From Nitrosovibrio sp. Nv4 (lineage in GTDB: Bacteria; Pseudomonadota; Gammaproteobacteria; Burkholderiales; SG8-39): a DNA stretch of 43,227 nucleotides. The DNA lies in contig CAMDRF010000016.1 in NCBI GenBank assembly GCA_945906765.1, positions 1 to 43,227 on the forward strand, read 5' to 3'. The notes under the pieces were generated by a model, which was not told where the DNA came from, made no database searches, and saw only the letters and a list, made by a program, of their open reading frames with translations. This document shows positions 17,009-25,703 of this stretch, one piece after another (positions within the stretch are counted from its first letter, which is position 1; every line of letters starts with the position of its first letter). The translations under genes were made by a program, and so were the position numbers.

Positions 17009-18008
17009 TTTCTGGCGCAATAGCGGCGTTCACCTGCTCGCGAAGGACGCGTCGGGACGGCTGGGCGTCACCGACGACTACCTTCGCGCCTATTACCTGA
17101 GGCCGGAAGTCCATCCGCTCGAGGAGTCCTGCGACGCCGAGCGGGCCTTGCACGCGTCGCTCATGCAGGACCCGCGGCGCCCGGTATCGAAGGAAGAACT
17201 GAGTCTGCTGAAAGATGCGGACGCGATGGACAACTACGAAGTCGTCCTGCGCTTGCGCGACCGGCTGCTGCAGGCGGGCACGGTCGAGGGCTGCTACATG
17301 AACCTGTTCAAGGGCGGCGTCGACATCCCGGCGCTGTTCATCGAGCAGATGGCGCACGTGGTGCTGCGCAACATCCTGGACGGCAGCGAGGATGCGCTGC
17401 AGCTGCGCGCCGCCGAGATTTTCTTCCGCGAGCAGAAGGCGACGATCCAGGACGGCCACGTCCTCCTCGCGGATCTGGAAACGGTCGAGATGCACGCCTC
17501 CGGCTCGCAATACGGCAGCCTCGGGCGGCTGATCGTCGAGGCGCAGGGCGCAACCGCGAAGGCGAACCTGGACGTGCTGGATCGCCAGAATGCCGCGCTT
17601 TATTGGGAGCGCGAGTCGCGCCACGATACGGTGATCAGCCTGACTTACGGCCGTCCGGCTCTGGACGGGTTATGCCGTGTCATGGAAGCCTGGATTTTTC
17701 ATTTTTTGAATATAAGAGTTCAAATAGCACCCATCAGAAACATCGAGGAGCCGCGCTGGGCCTGGCACATCGGGCTGGACGCCGAAGCCACGGCGATCCT
17801 GAATTCGCTCTGGGCGGGCGAGGAGGTGGAAGCAGGGCGCATGCGCCGCATCCTTGCGCTGTTCCGGCTCGAATTCGATGAGCCCGCCGAGATGCGCAAC
17901 GACATCGCCGGCCGCTCGGTCTACCTGGCGTTGGCCGCCGACGAGAATGACACGGTGAAAATGAAGCCGCAGAACCTGATCCTCAATCTTCCGCTCCACC
18001 GAAGCTGA
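17001..18008 (+). CDS. DUF6352-like protein of unknown function, probable CTG start
   Basis: About 335 residues with no recognised catalytic motif. The family N-terminus as I remember it is MPDFW...GxxLL..D..G.L..TDD(Y/F)LRAY. Here PDFWRNSGVHLL is preceded in frame by CTG (17001), and no ATG, GTG or TTG exists upstream in the open frame; TTG at 17148 would remove about 49 conserved residues. Later features are MDNYEVVLRLRDRLL, an acidic patch in FKGGVDIPALFIEQMAHVVLR split across two helices, and RPALDGLCRVMEAWIFHFL. It is mostly helical and soluble. Its start overlaps the HNH stop and its stop abuts the glycosylase ATG, so the three genes form one translationally coupled unit. Confidence 0.7.
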   Translation: MPDFWRNSGVHLLAKDASGRLGVTDDYLRAYYLRPEVHPLEESCDAERALHASLMQDPRRPVSKEELSLLKDADAMDNYEVVLRLRDRLLQAGTVEGCYMNLFKGGVDIPALFIEQMAHVVLRNILDGSEDALQLRAAEIFFREQKATIQDGHVLLADLETVEMHASGSQYGSLGRLIVEAQGATAKANLDVLDRQNAALYWERESRHDTVISLTYGRPALDGLCRVMEAWIFHFLNIRVQIAPIRNIEEPRWAWHIGLDAEATAILNSLWAGEEVEAGRMRRILALFRLEFDEPAEMRNDIAGRSVYLALAADENDTVKMKPQNLILNLPLHRS

Positions 18009-18626
18009 ATGAAACCTGAATACTGGGATCGGGCAAAACGCGCGCTTGTGCGTCGAGATCCGGTGATGGCTGAAATCATCCGCCGCCACCCGCGCGTTCA
18101 CCTGGCGCCACGCGGCGAGCCGTTTCACACCCTCGCGCGTGCGATCGTCGGGCAGCAGATCTCGGTTGCTGCTGCGCAAAGCGTGTGGAACAGGTTTGCG
18201 GGGGTTGCCGTTGAAGTCATTCCGGAAAAGATCCTCAGATTAAAAGCGCGCCAGATGCGAGCCTGCGGCCTGTCGCAACGCAAGTGCGAATACATTTCCG
18301 ATCTCGCGCAGCGCTTTGCCGACGGCGCGGTGCAGGTGCACCGCTGGCCGGGCATGGTCGACGAAGAGGTGATCGCGGATCTGGTGCAGGTGCGCGGCAT
18401 CGGCCGCTGGACCGCGGAGATGTTCCTCATGTTCAACCTGCTGCGCCCGGATGTTTTTCCATTGGGCGATCTGGGCCTGCAGAAAGGCCTGCGGATGGCG
18501 TATCACGGAGGCAGAAAAATTTCATTGAAAACAATGAAAAGTCGTGGCGAAAGCCTGCGCCCGTGGCGCTCGGTGGCGACCTGGTACCTGTGGCGCTCGC
18601 TCGATCCCGTCCCGGTAGAATACTGA
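18009..18626 (+). CDS. DNA-3-methyladenine glycosylase II (AlkA-type, HhH-GPD)
   Basis: A 205-residue glycosylase of the helix-hairpin-helix/GPD superfamily that removes alkylated bases from DNA. The [16 protein letters not shown] segment begins the domain, the hairpin is [15 protein letters not shown], and the catalytic aspartate is D154 in [13 protein letters not shown](Q/K)KCEYISDLA is the usual segment before the hairpin. The length is that of the short AlkA forms, without the Ada-like N-terminal domain. The ATG directly follows the stop of the DUF6352-like gene. This gene next to accA and tilS is a recurring betaproteobacterial arrangement. Confidence 0.93.
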   Translation: MKPEYWDRAKRALVRRDPVMAEIIRRHPRVHLAPRGEPFHTLARAIVGQQISVAAAQSVWNRFAGVAVEVIPEKILRLKARQMRACGLSQRKCEYISDLAQRFADGAVQVHRWPGMVDEEVIADLVQVRGIGRWTAEMFLMFNLLRPDVFPLGDLGLQKGLRMAYHGGRKISLKTMKSRGESLRPWRSVATWYLWRSLDPVPVEY

Positions 18627-18648
18627 CGCCGATGAAAACGCTGGCCGT

Positions 18649-19617
18649 ATGAAAACCGTGTTCCTCGAATTCGAGCAGCCGGTCGCCGAGTTGGAAGGGC
18701 GCATCGAAGAACTGCGCTACGCGCAGGACGATTCGGCGGTGGACATCTCCGAGGAGATCCAGCGCCTGTCGAAGAAAAGCCAGGCGCTCTCCAAGGACAT
18801 CTACGTCAAGCTCACGCCCTGGCAGGTGGCGCAGGTCGCGCGCCATCCGCAGCGCCCGTATGCGCTCGATTTCATCGGCATGATGTTCACCGGCTTCGAG
18901 GAACTGCACGGCGACCGCATGTTCGGCGACGATCTGTCGATCGTGGGCGGCATGGCGCGCTTCGATGGCGCGCCGTGCATGGTGATCGGCCACCAGAAGG
19001 GCCGCGACACCAAGGAAAAGATCCTGCGCAATTTCGGCATGCCGCGCCCCGAGGGATACCGCAAGGCGCTGCGGTTGATGCAGCTCGCGGAGAAATTCGA
19101 GCTGCCGGTATTCACCTTCGTCGATACACCCGGCGCCTATCCGGGAGTCGATGCCGAGGAGCGCAACCAGTCCGAGGCGATCGGCCGCAACCTCTACGCG
19201 ATGGCGAGCCTGAAGACGCCCATCATCGTCACCATCATCGGCGAGGGCGGCTCGGGCGGTGCGCTCGCGATCGCGGTCGGCGACACCGTGCTGATGCTGC
19301 AGTACGCAACTTACTCCGTGATCTCGCCCGAGGGCTGCGCGTCGATCCTCTGGAAAAGCGCGGACAAGGCGCCGCAGGCCGCGGAGACGCTCGGCATCAC
19401 CGCCAGCCGCCTGAAAACGCTCGGCCTGATCGACAAGGTGGTGCCCGAGCCGCTCGGCGGTGCGCACCGCGATCCGCAGGCGACCGCCGCCTCCCTCAAG
19501 AAGGCGCTCACCGAAGCGTACAAGCCGTTGAAGGACAAGAAACCGAAGGAGCTGGTCGAGGAGCGTCTCGAGCGGCTCATGGCCTATGGCCGCTTCAAGG
19601 AAACTGCCGAACGTTAG
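18649..19617 (+). CDS. accA: Acetyl-CoA carboxylase carboxyltransferase subunit alpha
   Basis: A 322-residue AccA, which with AccD transfers carboxyl from biotinylated BCCP to acetyl-CoA, the first committed step of fatty acid synthesis. The N-terminal helix [19 protein letters not shown], then [24 protein letters not shown]-type segment ([11 protein letters not shown]), [18 protein letters not shown] and [11 protein letters not shown] are all diagnostic, and [12 protein letters not shown] appears here as [12 protein letters not shown]. Complete and essential. Its 3' end overlaps the tilS start by 32 bases. A TAGAAT element (18616-18621), inside the end of the glycosylase gene, may be a -10 box. 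Confidence 0.97.
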   Translation: MKTVFLEFEQPVAELEGRIEELRYAQDDSAVDISEEIQRLSKKSQALSKDIYVKLTPWQVAQVARHPQRPYALDFIGMMFTGFEELHGDRMFGDDLSIVGGMARFDGAPCMVIGHQKGRDTKEKILRNFGMPRPEGYRKALRLMQLAEKFELPVFTFVDTPGAYPGVDAEERNQSEAIGRNLYAMASLKTPIIVTIIGEGGSGGALAIAVGDTVLMLQYATYSVISPEGCASILWKSADKAPQAAETLGITASRLKTLGLIDKVVPEPLGGAHRDPQATAASLKKALTEAYKPLKDKKPKELVEERLERLMAYGRFKETAER

Positions 19618-20911
19618 TGCGGCGTTGCTCGCGCCGCTGCAGTTGCGCGGCAAACGCGTCGCTGCCGGGCTGTCGGGAGGTATTGATTCCGTAGTCCTAT
19701 TGCATGTCCTGCATGGGCTGGCGCCCCGCTTCGGCTACAAGCTCTCCGCGATCCACGTCAACCACGGCCTGAGCCCGAACGCGGGCGATTGGCAGCGCTT
19801 CTGTTCCTCCCTGTGCCGTGAACTTGGCATTCCGTTCAAGGCCGCAAAGGTCAAAGTAAAAAAGCAGGGCCGCGGCCTCGAAGCGGCGGCGCGTGAAGCG
19901 CGCCGCGCAGTCTTGATGAAAATGCGTGTTGATTTCGTCGCATTCGGCCATCACCTCGACGACCAGGCGGAAACCGTGCTGTTCAATCTGCTGCGTGGTG
20001 CCGGACTGGAAGGCGCGAGCGGCATGCCGGCGCTGGGCAAGCTCGGCGGGAAAACTTTGCTGCGGCCGTTGCTCGGGGTTCCTCGCAGCGCGATTCGCAC
20101 CTATGCCGATGCGCATGGCCTGCGGTGGATCGAGGATGAATCCAATGCCGATGAGTCGTTGACGCGAAATTTCATCCGCAGGCGCGTCGGGCCCCTGCTC
20201 GAAAGCAGATTTGTCCGCTGGCGGGAGAATCTCGCGCGTGCCGCGCGCCATTTCGCGGGCGCCGAGCTCGATGCGCGCCGCCTTTTGCGCACCTACTTGA
20301 AGGGCAAGGGACTGCGCGCGCCCAGCGAAGCCAAGTTGGTCGAGATGCTGAAACAGTTCGGCTCTGCGAGTGCCTCGATCGCGCATGACGGCGTGGTTTT
20401 CCGTCGTTACAGGAACAAGGTTTTCCTCGAAAAAGGAAAAGTAAAGTCTCCGTTCAAGTCCTGCGCCTGGAACGGAGAGTCCCGCCTCGATCTGCCCTCG
20501 CTCGACGGTGAACTGCGATTCAGGCGAGTGCGGGGGCAGGGGATCGACAGGACTCTATTGGGAAAAAATTCGTTCCAGGTCCGGCTGCGATCCGGCGGAG
20601 AGCGTCTGCGGACAGACGCGCGGCGGCCGAGCCGCACGCTGAAGAACCTCTTTCAGGAGGCTGGCGTCCCGCCTTGGGAGCGGGAACGCCTGCCGCTGCT
20701 GTATAGCGGCGACGATCTGGTCTGGGTTCCCGGATTAGGTGTCGCCGTTGCCTATCGGGCGGGCAGCGGTGTCCCCGGCCTCGTCCCGGAATGGCGCCCA
20801 CTAAACCGTGTCGACGCGCCGTTCGGGGCTTTCGAAGCAAAGCAAAGCGCTACGCTGGCGCAAATTGCGACTCAGACGCGCAAGGGGTGGACACGTCGTG
20901 CTGGGGGTTAA
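19586..20911 (+). CDS. tilS: tRNA(Ile)-lysidine synthase
   Basis: A 441-residue TilS, which converts C34 of the tRNA-Ile CAU anticodon to lysidine. The PP-loop ATP-binding motif S30-GGIDS35 sits in [44 protein letters not shown] and WIEDESNAD follow in order. The C-terminal domain carries [27 protein letters not shown] in pieces typical of the tRNA-acceptor-binding region. Translation from the ATG at 19586 overlaps accA. About 35 residues beyond the usual end (after PEWRP) read into an accessory patch and have no family match, suggesting the original stop was lost when the flanking DNA changed. Confidence 0.95.
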   Translation: MAASRKLPNVSAALLAPLQLRGKRVAAGLSGGIDSVVLLHVLHGLAPRFGYKLSAIHVNHGLSPNAGDWQRFCSSLCRELGIPFKAAKVKVKKQGRGLEAAAREARRAVLMKMRVDFVAFGHHLDDQAETVLFNLLRGAGLEGASGMPALGKLGGKTLLRPLLGVPRSAIRTYADAHGLRWIEDESNADESLTRNFIRRRVGPLLESRFVRWRENLARAARHFAGAELDARRLLRTYLKGKGLRAPSEAKLVEMLKQFGSASASIAHDGVVFRRYRNKVFLEKGKVKSPFKSCAWNGESRLDLPSLDGELRFRRVRGQGIDRTLLGKNSFQVRLRSGGERLRTDARRPSRTLKNLFQEAGVPPWERERLPLLYSGDDLVWVPGLGVAVAYRAGSGVPGLVPEWRPLNRVDAPFGAFEAKQSATLAQIATQTRKGWTRRAGG

Positions 20912-20987
20912 TGCCAATGCTCTCCTCGGGCTGCTGGTGGATGACCCGGAAGCCAATGGGCGATGCGACCATGGACGGCAATAATTC

Positions 20988-21146
20988 GAGCCAAGGCGGG
21001 CAATGACACGCAAGGGCGCGTCCAAGGCGGAGGCGTTGCGCCGCTCGATGCTGGCGCTCATGGAGACGCCGGGCAAACCCCATTTCGCCTATCCGGCGTT
21101 CTGGGCGCCGTTCGTGGTGGTGGGGGAGGGGAATGCGGGGTGGGGC
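20988..21146 (+). repeat. Direct repeat, copy 1 (CHAT 3' end)
   Basis: This segment matches 22078-22224 in the same orientation at roughly 80-85% by eye. The longest shared blocks include GAGGCGTTGCGCCGCTCGAT and CCGGCGTTCTGGGCG. Copy 1 carries about ten extra bases near its start (after GAGCCAAGGCG). The two copies flank the MNT-HEPN gene pair. Confidence 0.75.
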
Positions 21147-21200
21147 GGTGCGACGGTCAGTGCGCCGCCGGCACAGGCGGGCGGCGGGAAGAATAAATAG
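21003..21200 (+). pseudogene. CHAT-domain (caspase-like) protease C-terminal remnant
   Basis: A 65-residue open frame reading [15 protein letters not shown], then PHFAYPAFWAPFVVVGEG, which is the normal last strand and helix of CHAT-domain proteins (often TPR-CHAT). The catalytic histidine and cysteine lie further N-terminal and are not here, so the fragment cannot be a protease. The tail after GEG (GGATVSAPPAQAGGGKNK) is low-complexity and common at CHAT protein ends. The stretch upstream is not CHAT-like, so only the last part of a gene of probably more than 2 kb survives. A second diverged copy lies 1.1 kb downstream. Confidence 0.65.
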
Positions 21201-21230
21201 CTCTGTTGACGATGTTTCGTTGAACGAGAT

Positions 21231-21258
21231 TTGCCGCCGCCGCGGCCCGTGCTAGGCT
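21231..21258 (+). promoter_or_regulatory. Possible leaderless promoter of the MNT-HEPN operon
   Basis: TTGCCG (21231-21236) and TAGGCT (21253-21258) are 16 bases apart, with an extended -10 TG two bases upstream (TGC-TAGGCT). The expected transcript start, about seven bases later, coincides with the ATG at 21266, and no Shine-Dalgarno is present. The match to consensus is moderate. Confidence 0.35.
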
Positions 21259-21265
21259 GGCCAGT

Positions 21266-21586
21266 ATGAAAACAATCCCATCCGCTCTCCTGGATCAGGC
21301 GGTGGAACGGCTGAAAGCCGAGTTCCAGCCGGAGCAGATTTTCCTGTTTGGCTCTCACGCCTGGGGTACACCGCATGAAGACAGCGACGTCGACCTGATG
21401 GTGATCGTGCGCGAAAGCGACGAGCGGGGAATCCGCAGGATGCAGCGCGCGCATCGGTGTCTCGGCGATCTGCACATGAGCAAGGACGTGTTCGTTCAGA
21501 CTCGCGCCGAGTTCGACCGTTACAGTCATTTGCGCGCGTCCATTCAGCATCGGATCCTGCAACGTGGACGCAAACTGTATGGATGA
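21266..21586 (+). CDS. MNT-type nucleotidyltransferase (antitoxin of HEPN-MNT pair)
   Basis: A 106-residue minimal nucleotidyltransferase. The catalytic motif GSHAWGTPHEDSDVDLMV (pattern GSxxxG...SDxDLxV) supplies the metal-binding aspartates, and RMQRAHRCLG and VFVQTRAEFDRY complete the short fold. In HEPN-MNT modules the MNT protein neutralises the HEPN toxin, in characterised cases by AMPylating it. The stop overlaps the start of the HEPN gene, the usual arrangement. The pair sits between two CHAT-gene remnants, so it probably arrived by horizontal transfer or replaced part of a CHAT locus. Confidence 0.88.
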   Translation: MKTIPSALLDQAVERLKAEFQPEQIFLFGSHAWGTPHEDSDVDLMVIVRESDERGIRRMQRAHRCLGDLHMSKDVFVQTRAEFDRYSHLRASIQHRILQRGRKLYG

Positions 21587-21992
21587 GGCCATCGCCCCGC
21601 TGGTCCGCGAATGGCTATCGAAGGCCACGCACGACCTCCAGGCGGCACGGATTCTCGGCAGGACGCCGGACGGTCCGCTGGACGTGGCCATCTTCCACTG
21701 CCAGCAAGCGGCGGAAAAGGTACTCAAAGGATGGTTCACGGCAAGCGATATCGCATTCGAAAAAACACACGATATCCGGCGCCTTGTTCTGTCAGCGCAG
21801 GACTTGGAGCCCGAATTCGCGCGATTCGCGACCGCGGCTGAAATTCTCACGCCCTACGCTTCCGCCTATCGTTATCCGGGCGTGACGCAAGACCCCATGC
21901 CCTCGCGTGAAGAGTTCGTGGCCGCGCTGCAACACGCCCAGTCGATTTACGATTTCGTGCTGGATTTGCTCCCGGTGCAGGCGCGGCCCTGA
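21579..21992 (+). CDS. HEPN domain protein (toxin of HEPN-MNT pair)
   Basis: A 137-residue HEPN protein. WLSKATHDLQAARIL begins the first helix, AIFHCQQAAEKVLKGWF is the strongly conserved second helix, and FEKTHDIRRLVLSA and ASAYRYPG follow. HEPN proteins of MNT pairs are RNases or RNA-binding toxins, but a clear RX4-6H motif is not visible in this one, as in many members of this Pfam HEPN subgroup. ATG 21579 is chosen over GTG 21564 because homology begins at once. It overlaps the MNT gene by eight bases, so the two are translationally coupled. Confidence 0.85.
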   Translation: MDEAIAPLVREWLSKATHDLQAARILGRTPDGPLDVAIFHCQQAAEKVLKGWFTASDIAFEKTHDIRRLVLSAQDLEPEFARFATAAEILTPYASAYRYPGVTQDPMPSREEFVAALQHAQSIYDFVLDLLPVQARP

Positions 21993-22077
21993 ATATATTG
22001 CACGGTACTCACGCCGCCCGAGAAGGGAAGTGAACTGGATGACGGTCCGCTGGAAGGCGTATAAAGGCTTCTCAACT

Positions 22078-22224
22078 GAGCCGAGGCCGACAAGGGTGCA
22101 TCCAATGCCGAGGCGTTGCGCCGCTCGATGCTGGCGTTGATTCAGACGCCGGGCAAACCGCACTTCGCCCATCCGGCGTTCTGGGCGTCGTTGGTGGTAA
22201 TGGGAGGGAAAGGCGGGGTGGGGC
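22078..22224 (+). repeat. Direct repeat, copy 2 (CHAT 3' end)
   Basis: Second copy of the segment at 20988-21146, in the same orientation, on the other side of MNT-HEPN. Substitutions are mainly at third codon positions, so both copies derive from coding sequence that was once under selection, i.e. two paralogous CHAT genes, not a recent duplication. Confidence 0.75.
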
Positions 22225-22535
22225 AGAGCTTCGGTAATCGTGCAACCGGCCGCGGTGTCCGTGCCCACGACGGCATCGACAAGCGCAAAATGCGCAAGTT
22301 CGATGTGCTGTGCCTCGACCGGGTGCCGAAGTACGACAGCGAAAAAATACGCGCACTGCGCGCTCATTTGCAATTGAGTCAGTCGGTGCTTGCCGCGGTG
22401 CTGAACACGAGCCTGTCGACCGTGCGCAAATGGGAAATTGGCGAGAAGCATCCTGGTGGCCCGTCGCTGAAGTTGCTCAGCCTGCTCGACCGCAAGCTGG
22501 AACGTCTCAGCGGCGTCGAGGTTTTGCGCGCCTGA
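22116..22535 (+). CDS. HigA-like HTH antitoxin domain in frame with a CHAT C-terminal remnant
   Basis: The open frame begins (no ATG; TTG 22116 or ATG 22128) inside the CHAT piece [16 protein letters not shown] / [13 protein letters not shown] and continues without a stop into an XRE-type HTH protein: [54 protein letters not shown] and [12 protein letters not shown]. The HTH part is the HigA-2/NadS-like antitoxin family, which normally has about 15-25 more residues in front and a HigB-like RelE toxin gene upstream. Neither is present here. It is either a truncated antitoxin expressed from inside the repeat or a decaying fusion. Its 3' end overlaps the convergent crotonase gene by 29 bases. 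Confidence 0.72.
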   Translation: MRRSMLALIQTPGKPHFAHPAFWASLVVMGGKGGVGQSFGNRATGRGVRAHDGIDKRKMRKFDVLCLDRVPKYDSEKIRALRAHLQLSQSVLAAVLNTSLSTVRKWEIGEKHPGGPSLKLLSLLDRKLERLSGVEVLRA

Positions 22536-23295
22536 GCGCGAACGCTTCGCGCGCGGCTTTCGACTCCCGGCTGCCCGCCGCCAGTTGCACTTGGTCGTGC
22601 GCCATGTGGCTCGCGGCATGCGCGCCGATGCTGGCGTAGGCGTTGATGGATTCCTTGCTCATGCGCACCGAATTGCGCGGCAGCGCGAGAACCTTGGCGG
22701 CAACCTTGCGCGCTTCGGTGAGCGCCTTGCCGGCCGGCACCACCCAATCCACCAGTCCGATCGCCAGGGCTTCATCCGCCGGCACGCGCTCGCACAGGAT
22801 CGTCAGCCGTTTCGCCTGCGCTGGTCCGAGCAGGTTCACCAGGCGGGGAAGGGTGCCCCAGGTCAGCGGAATGCCGAGCGCGATTTCAGGCAGCGAGACG
22901 AACGCATCCTTCGCCATCACACGCCAGTCGAGCGCCGCAACCAGCGCGAGGCCGCCGCCGATGGCGTAGCCCTCGATGGCGGCGATCGTGATCTGCGGCA
23001 GTTCCTCCCAGGCACGCGCCATGCGGTAGCCGAGCGCCGCGATTTCTCGCTGCGCATCGAGCGGCTGGGCGGTATTCGACCAGCGCGCCGGATCGCGCAG
23101 GTCGGCGCCCGCCGAAAAGCACACGCCGCTGCCCTGCACGATCGCGACATCGGTATCGCCACGCGCGGCGAGCTCGCCCGCGCAAGCGATCATTTCGCGC
23201 ATCAGTTCGGCGGACATCGCGTTGCGTGCCTCGGGCCGGTTCAGCGTCACCGTAGCGATGGCTTGCTTGATATCGAGTTTCAGGTTGCGATACAT
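22507..23295 (-). CDS. Enoyl-CoA hydratase/isomerase family protein
   Basis: A 262-residue crotonase. Signatures are [17 protein letters not shown], the [11 protein letters not shown] oxyanion loop, [20 protein letters not shown], and [20 protein letters not shown], in which a glutamate of the catalytic pair is kept, unlike the first crotonase in this window. The C-terminal helix region has [25 protein letters not shown]. Length is normal. It probably acts in fatty-acid or aromatic-acid CoA degradation; the substrate is not evident. Convergent with the HTH gene and divergent from ndk. Confidence 0.93.
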   Translation of the reverse strand: MYRNLKLDIKQAIATVTLNRPEARNAMSAELMREMIACAGELAARGDTDVAIVQGSGVCFSAGADLRDPARWSNTAQPLDAQREIAALGYRMARAWEELPQITIAAIEGYAIGGGLALVAALDWRVMAKDAFVSLPEIALGIPLTWGTLPRLVNLLGPAQAKRLTILCERVPADEALAIGLVDWVVPAGKALTEARKVAAKVLALPRNSVRMSKESINAYASIGAHAASHMAHDQVQLAAGSRESKAAREAFALRRAKPRRR

Positions 23296-23336
23296 GCGCT
23301 TAAGCCCTTGTTTTTATGTAGAAGTGCGTCCGATCA

Positions 23337-23345
23337 TGCTATACT
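23337..23345 (+). promoter_or_regulatory. Extended -10 promoter of ndk
   Basis: TGCTATACT matches the extended -10 consensus (TGnTATAAT) with one mismatch; no good -35 box is seen 17 bases upstream, which such promoters do not need. Transcription from about 23352 would leave some 30 bases before the ndk ATG at 23383. It may drive much of the ndk-to-der cluster. Confidence 0.55.
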
Positions 23346-23382
23346 TGAAAGCTATTCTGTAACAGTCTATGGGGATCGTGGC

Positions 23383-23808
23383 ATGGCCGTAGAACGCACC
23401 TTTTCAATCATCAAGCCGGATGCGGTGGCAAAAAACGCAATCGGACAGATTCTGGCGCGCTTCGAAGCGGCCGGCCTGAAGGTCATCGCCGCTCGCATGA
23501 TGCATCTTTCGCGCGCGCAAGCCGGGGGCTTTTACGCGGTGCACCGCGAGCGGCCCTTCTTCAAGGACCTGGTGGAATTCATGATTTCCGGCCCGGTGCT
23601 GGTGCAGGTACTCCAGGGAGACAGCGCGATCCAGAAGAACCGCGACCTGATGGGCGCCACCGATCCGAAGAAAGCCGCTAAGGGCACCATCCGCGCCGAC
23701 TTCGCCGACTCGATCGACGCCAACGCGGTGCACGGTTCGGATGCGCCGGAGAACGCGCAGGCCGAAATCGCCTTTTTCTTTCCGGGATACGAAATCTTCC
23801 CGCGCTGA
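23383..23808 (+). CDS. ndk: Nucleoside diphosphate kinase
   Basis: A 141-residue NDK, which transfers the gamma phosphate between NTPs and NDPs. [15 protein letters not shown] is the diagnostic start, H117 in [12 protein letters not shown] is the phosphohistidine, and the [17 protein letters not shown] loop binds nucleotide. The ATG at 23383 gives the family start AVERTFS. Complete. First gene of the conserved block ndk-rlmN-pilW-rodZ-ispG-hisS. Confidence 0.97.
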   Translation: MAVERTFSIIKPDAVAKNAIGQILARFEAAGLKVIAARMMHLSRAQAGGFYAVHRERPFFKDLVEFMISGPVLVQVLQGDSAIQKNRDLMGATDPKKAAKGTIRADFADSIDANAVHGSDAPENAQAEIAFFFPGYEIFPR

Positions 23809-23823
23809 CATGCCGGCAAACCC

Positions 23824-24909
23824 GTGATCAACTTGCTGGACCTTGACTCGGAGGGCATGGAAAAGCTCTTCGCCAGCCTTGGCGAGAAGCCGTTTCGCGC
23901 GCGCCAGGTCCTGAAGTGGATCCATCGCCGCGGCGCCGCCGACTTCACGGCGATGACTGACATCGCGAAGGAGTTGCGCGCGAAGCTGAACCAGGCCGCG
24001 GCGATCGAGCCGCCGGTGGTGGTCGGCGACGGCACCGCGCCCGACGGCACGCGCAAGTGGTTGCTGAAGGTCGATGGCGCCAACGCGGTCGAGGCGGTCT
24101 TCATTCCAGAAGACGGCCGTGGCACGCTGTGCGTTTCCAGCCAGGCTGGCTGCACGCTGGATTGCGAATTCTGCGCCACCGGCAAGCAGGGCTTCAGCCG
24201 CAACCTGAGCGCCGCCGAGATCATCGGCCAGCTCTGGCTCGCGAATCGCGCTCTTGGCTTCCATGCTGGCGGCCCAAGGGCCGTGAGCAACGTGGTCTTC
24301 ATGGGCATGGGCGAGCCGCTGCTCAACCTGGACGCGGTAATTCCCGCGGCGCGCCTGATGATCGACGACAACGGCTACGGCCTGTCGCGCCGGCGCGTCA
24401 CGGTGTCGACCTCGGGCGTGGTGCCCGGCATGGATCGGCTCGCCGCGGAATGCCCGGTGGCGCTGGCGGTGTCGCTGCACGCGCCCGATGACGCGTTACG
24501 CGACCGGCTGGTGCCGATCAACCGCAAGTACCCGATCCGCGAGCTGATCGCGGCCTGCAACCGCTACCTGGAGCGCGCGCCGCGGGACTTCATCACCTTC
24601 GAATATGTGATGCTCGATGGCGTCAACGATTCGGACGCGCAGGCCAGGGCGCTGGCCGGCATTGCGGCGCAGGTGCGCTGCAAATTCAACCTGATTCCCT
24701 TCAATCCATTCCGCGATTCGGGCTTCGAGCGCTCGGGGGCGGAGCGGATCCGCCGCTTTGCGCAGGTGCTGCAGCGCGCCGGGCTCACCGTCACCACGCG
24801 CAAGACGCGTGGCGAGGGCATCGACGCGGCCTGCGGCCAGCTCGCAGGCGAGATCACCGACCGAACCCGCCGCAGCAAGACCGTTCCCATCACGGAGCTT
24901 CGTGCATGA
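23824..24909 (+). CDS. rlmN: 23S rRNA (adenine2503-C2)/tRNA (A37-C2) methyltransferase
   Basis: A 361-residue radical-SAM methyltransferase that methylates C2 of A2503 in 23S rRNA and of A37 in some tRNAs. The iron-sulfur motif is C110-x3-C114-x2-C117 (CTLDCEFC), followed by [10 protein letters not shown] for SAM binding and [26 protein letters not shown] near the end carries the second catalytic cysteine. [14 protein letters not shown] in the N-terminal domain binds RNA. It starts at GTG 23824, 15 bases after ndk, and overlaps pilW by four bases. Confidence 0.97.
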   Translation: MINLLDLDSEGMEKLFASLGEKPFRARQVLKWIHRRGAADFTAMTDIAKELRAKLNQAAAIEPPVVVGDGTAPDGTRKWLLKVDGANAVEAVFIPEDGRGTLCVSSQAGCTLDCEFCATGKQGFSRNLSAAEIIGQLWLANRALGFHAGGPRAVSNVVFMGMGEPLLNLDAVIPAARLMIDDNGYGLSRRRVTVSTSGVVPGMDRLAAECPVALAVSLHAPDDALRDRLVPINRKYPIRELIAACNRYLERAPRDFITFEYVMLDGVNDSDAQARALAGIAAQVRCKFNLIPFNPFRDSGFERSGAERIRRFAQVLQRAGLTVTTRKTRGEGIDAACGQLAGEITDRTRRSKTVPITELRA

Positions 24910-25703
24910 ACCGCCTGCCTTGCGCAGTACTCGCCGTTCTCGCGTTGGTGCTTGCGGGATGTGATTCGCTGCCTCAAAAAGACAGTGCCGGGCCGGTCAC
25001 CGAATCCGTCAGCATGGTCGGCCAGCCCACCGACGCGCGCAACCGCGCCAGGGTGCACGCCGAGCTGGCGGCGCTCTACTACGGCCGGGGCAGCATGGCG
25101 ATCGCGCTCGAGGAACTGCGCATTGCCGCCGCCGCCGACCCGAACTATGCGCTGACCTACAGCTTGTTCGGGCTGGTCTACATGGATTTGCGCGAGAACC
25201 AGCTGGCGCAGTCGAATTTCGAGCGCGCGCTGCGCCTGTCGCCGACCGATCCTGACATCAATCACAACTATGGCTGGTTCCTGTGCCAGACCGGGCGCGA
25301 GAACGAATCCATCAAGTACTTCATGCAGGCCGTGCGCAATCCGCTGTATCCGGCCCCCTGGCGCTCGTATTCCGCCGCCGGGGTGTGCTCGCTGCGCAAG
25401 AACAACCTGAAACAGGCGGAGGATTTCTTCCAGCACGCGCTCAAGCAGGAACCGGACGAGCCGGGCTCCCTGCTGCAACTGGGCCAGATCCGCTACCGCC
25501 AGGGCACCCTGGAGGAGGCGCGCAGGCTGGTCGGCCGCTATAACAGGATCGTCGCGCCGACGGCCGAATCGCTGTGGCTCGGGCTGCGCGTCGAACGCAA
25601 GCTCGGGGAGCGCTCCTCGGAAGCGAACTACGCGAACCAGTTGCGGCGGCGTTTTGCCGCGTCGCGCGAGTACCAGCAGCTGCAGCGCGGAGAGTATGAC
25701 TGA
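24906..25703 (+). CDS. pilW: Type IV pilus biogenesis/stability lipoprotein PilW (PilF)
   Basis: A 265-residue outer-membrane lipoprotein that helps the secretin PilQ assemble. The signal peptide ends with lipobox VLAGC (C19). The rest is TPR repeats: [40 protein letters not shown], then [20 protein letters not shown], the last being characteristic of PilW/PilF. The position between rlmN and a rodZ-like gene is the usual one. Translationally coupled to rlmN by ATGA. Complete. No other pilus genes are in view. Confidence 0.93.
   Translation: MNRLPCAVLAVLALVLAGCDSLPQKDSAGPVTESVSMVGQPTDARNRARVHAELAALYYGRGSMAIALEELRIAAAADPNYALTYSLFGLVYMDLRENQLAQSNFERALRLSPTDPDINHNYGWFLCQTGRENESIKYFMQAVRNPLYPAPWRSYSAAGVCSLRKNNLKQAEDFFQHALKQEPDEPGSLLQLGQIRYRQGTLEEARRLVGRYNRIVAPTAESLWLGLRVERKLGERSSEANYANQLRRRFAASREYQQLQRGEYD

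Larger units (their letters stand above)
20912..21265. other. Intergenic accessory patch between tilS and the MNT gene
   Basis: These 354 bases contain no intact gene. From 20988 they hold the 3' piece of a CHAT-domain gene (described separately), then a short non-coding spacer with a putative promoter for the MNT-HEPN pair. The first 75 bases show nothing recognisable on either strand. Confidence 0.6.

Noticed and set aside
20988-22224. Mobile element bounded by direct repeats
   Set aside because: No transposase, terminal inverted repeats or integrase lie between the copies, and the repeats are diverged coding ends, not short target-site duplications.
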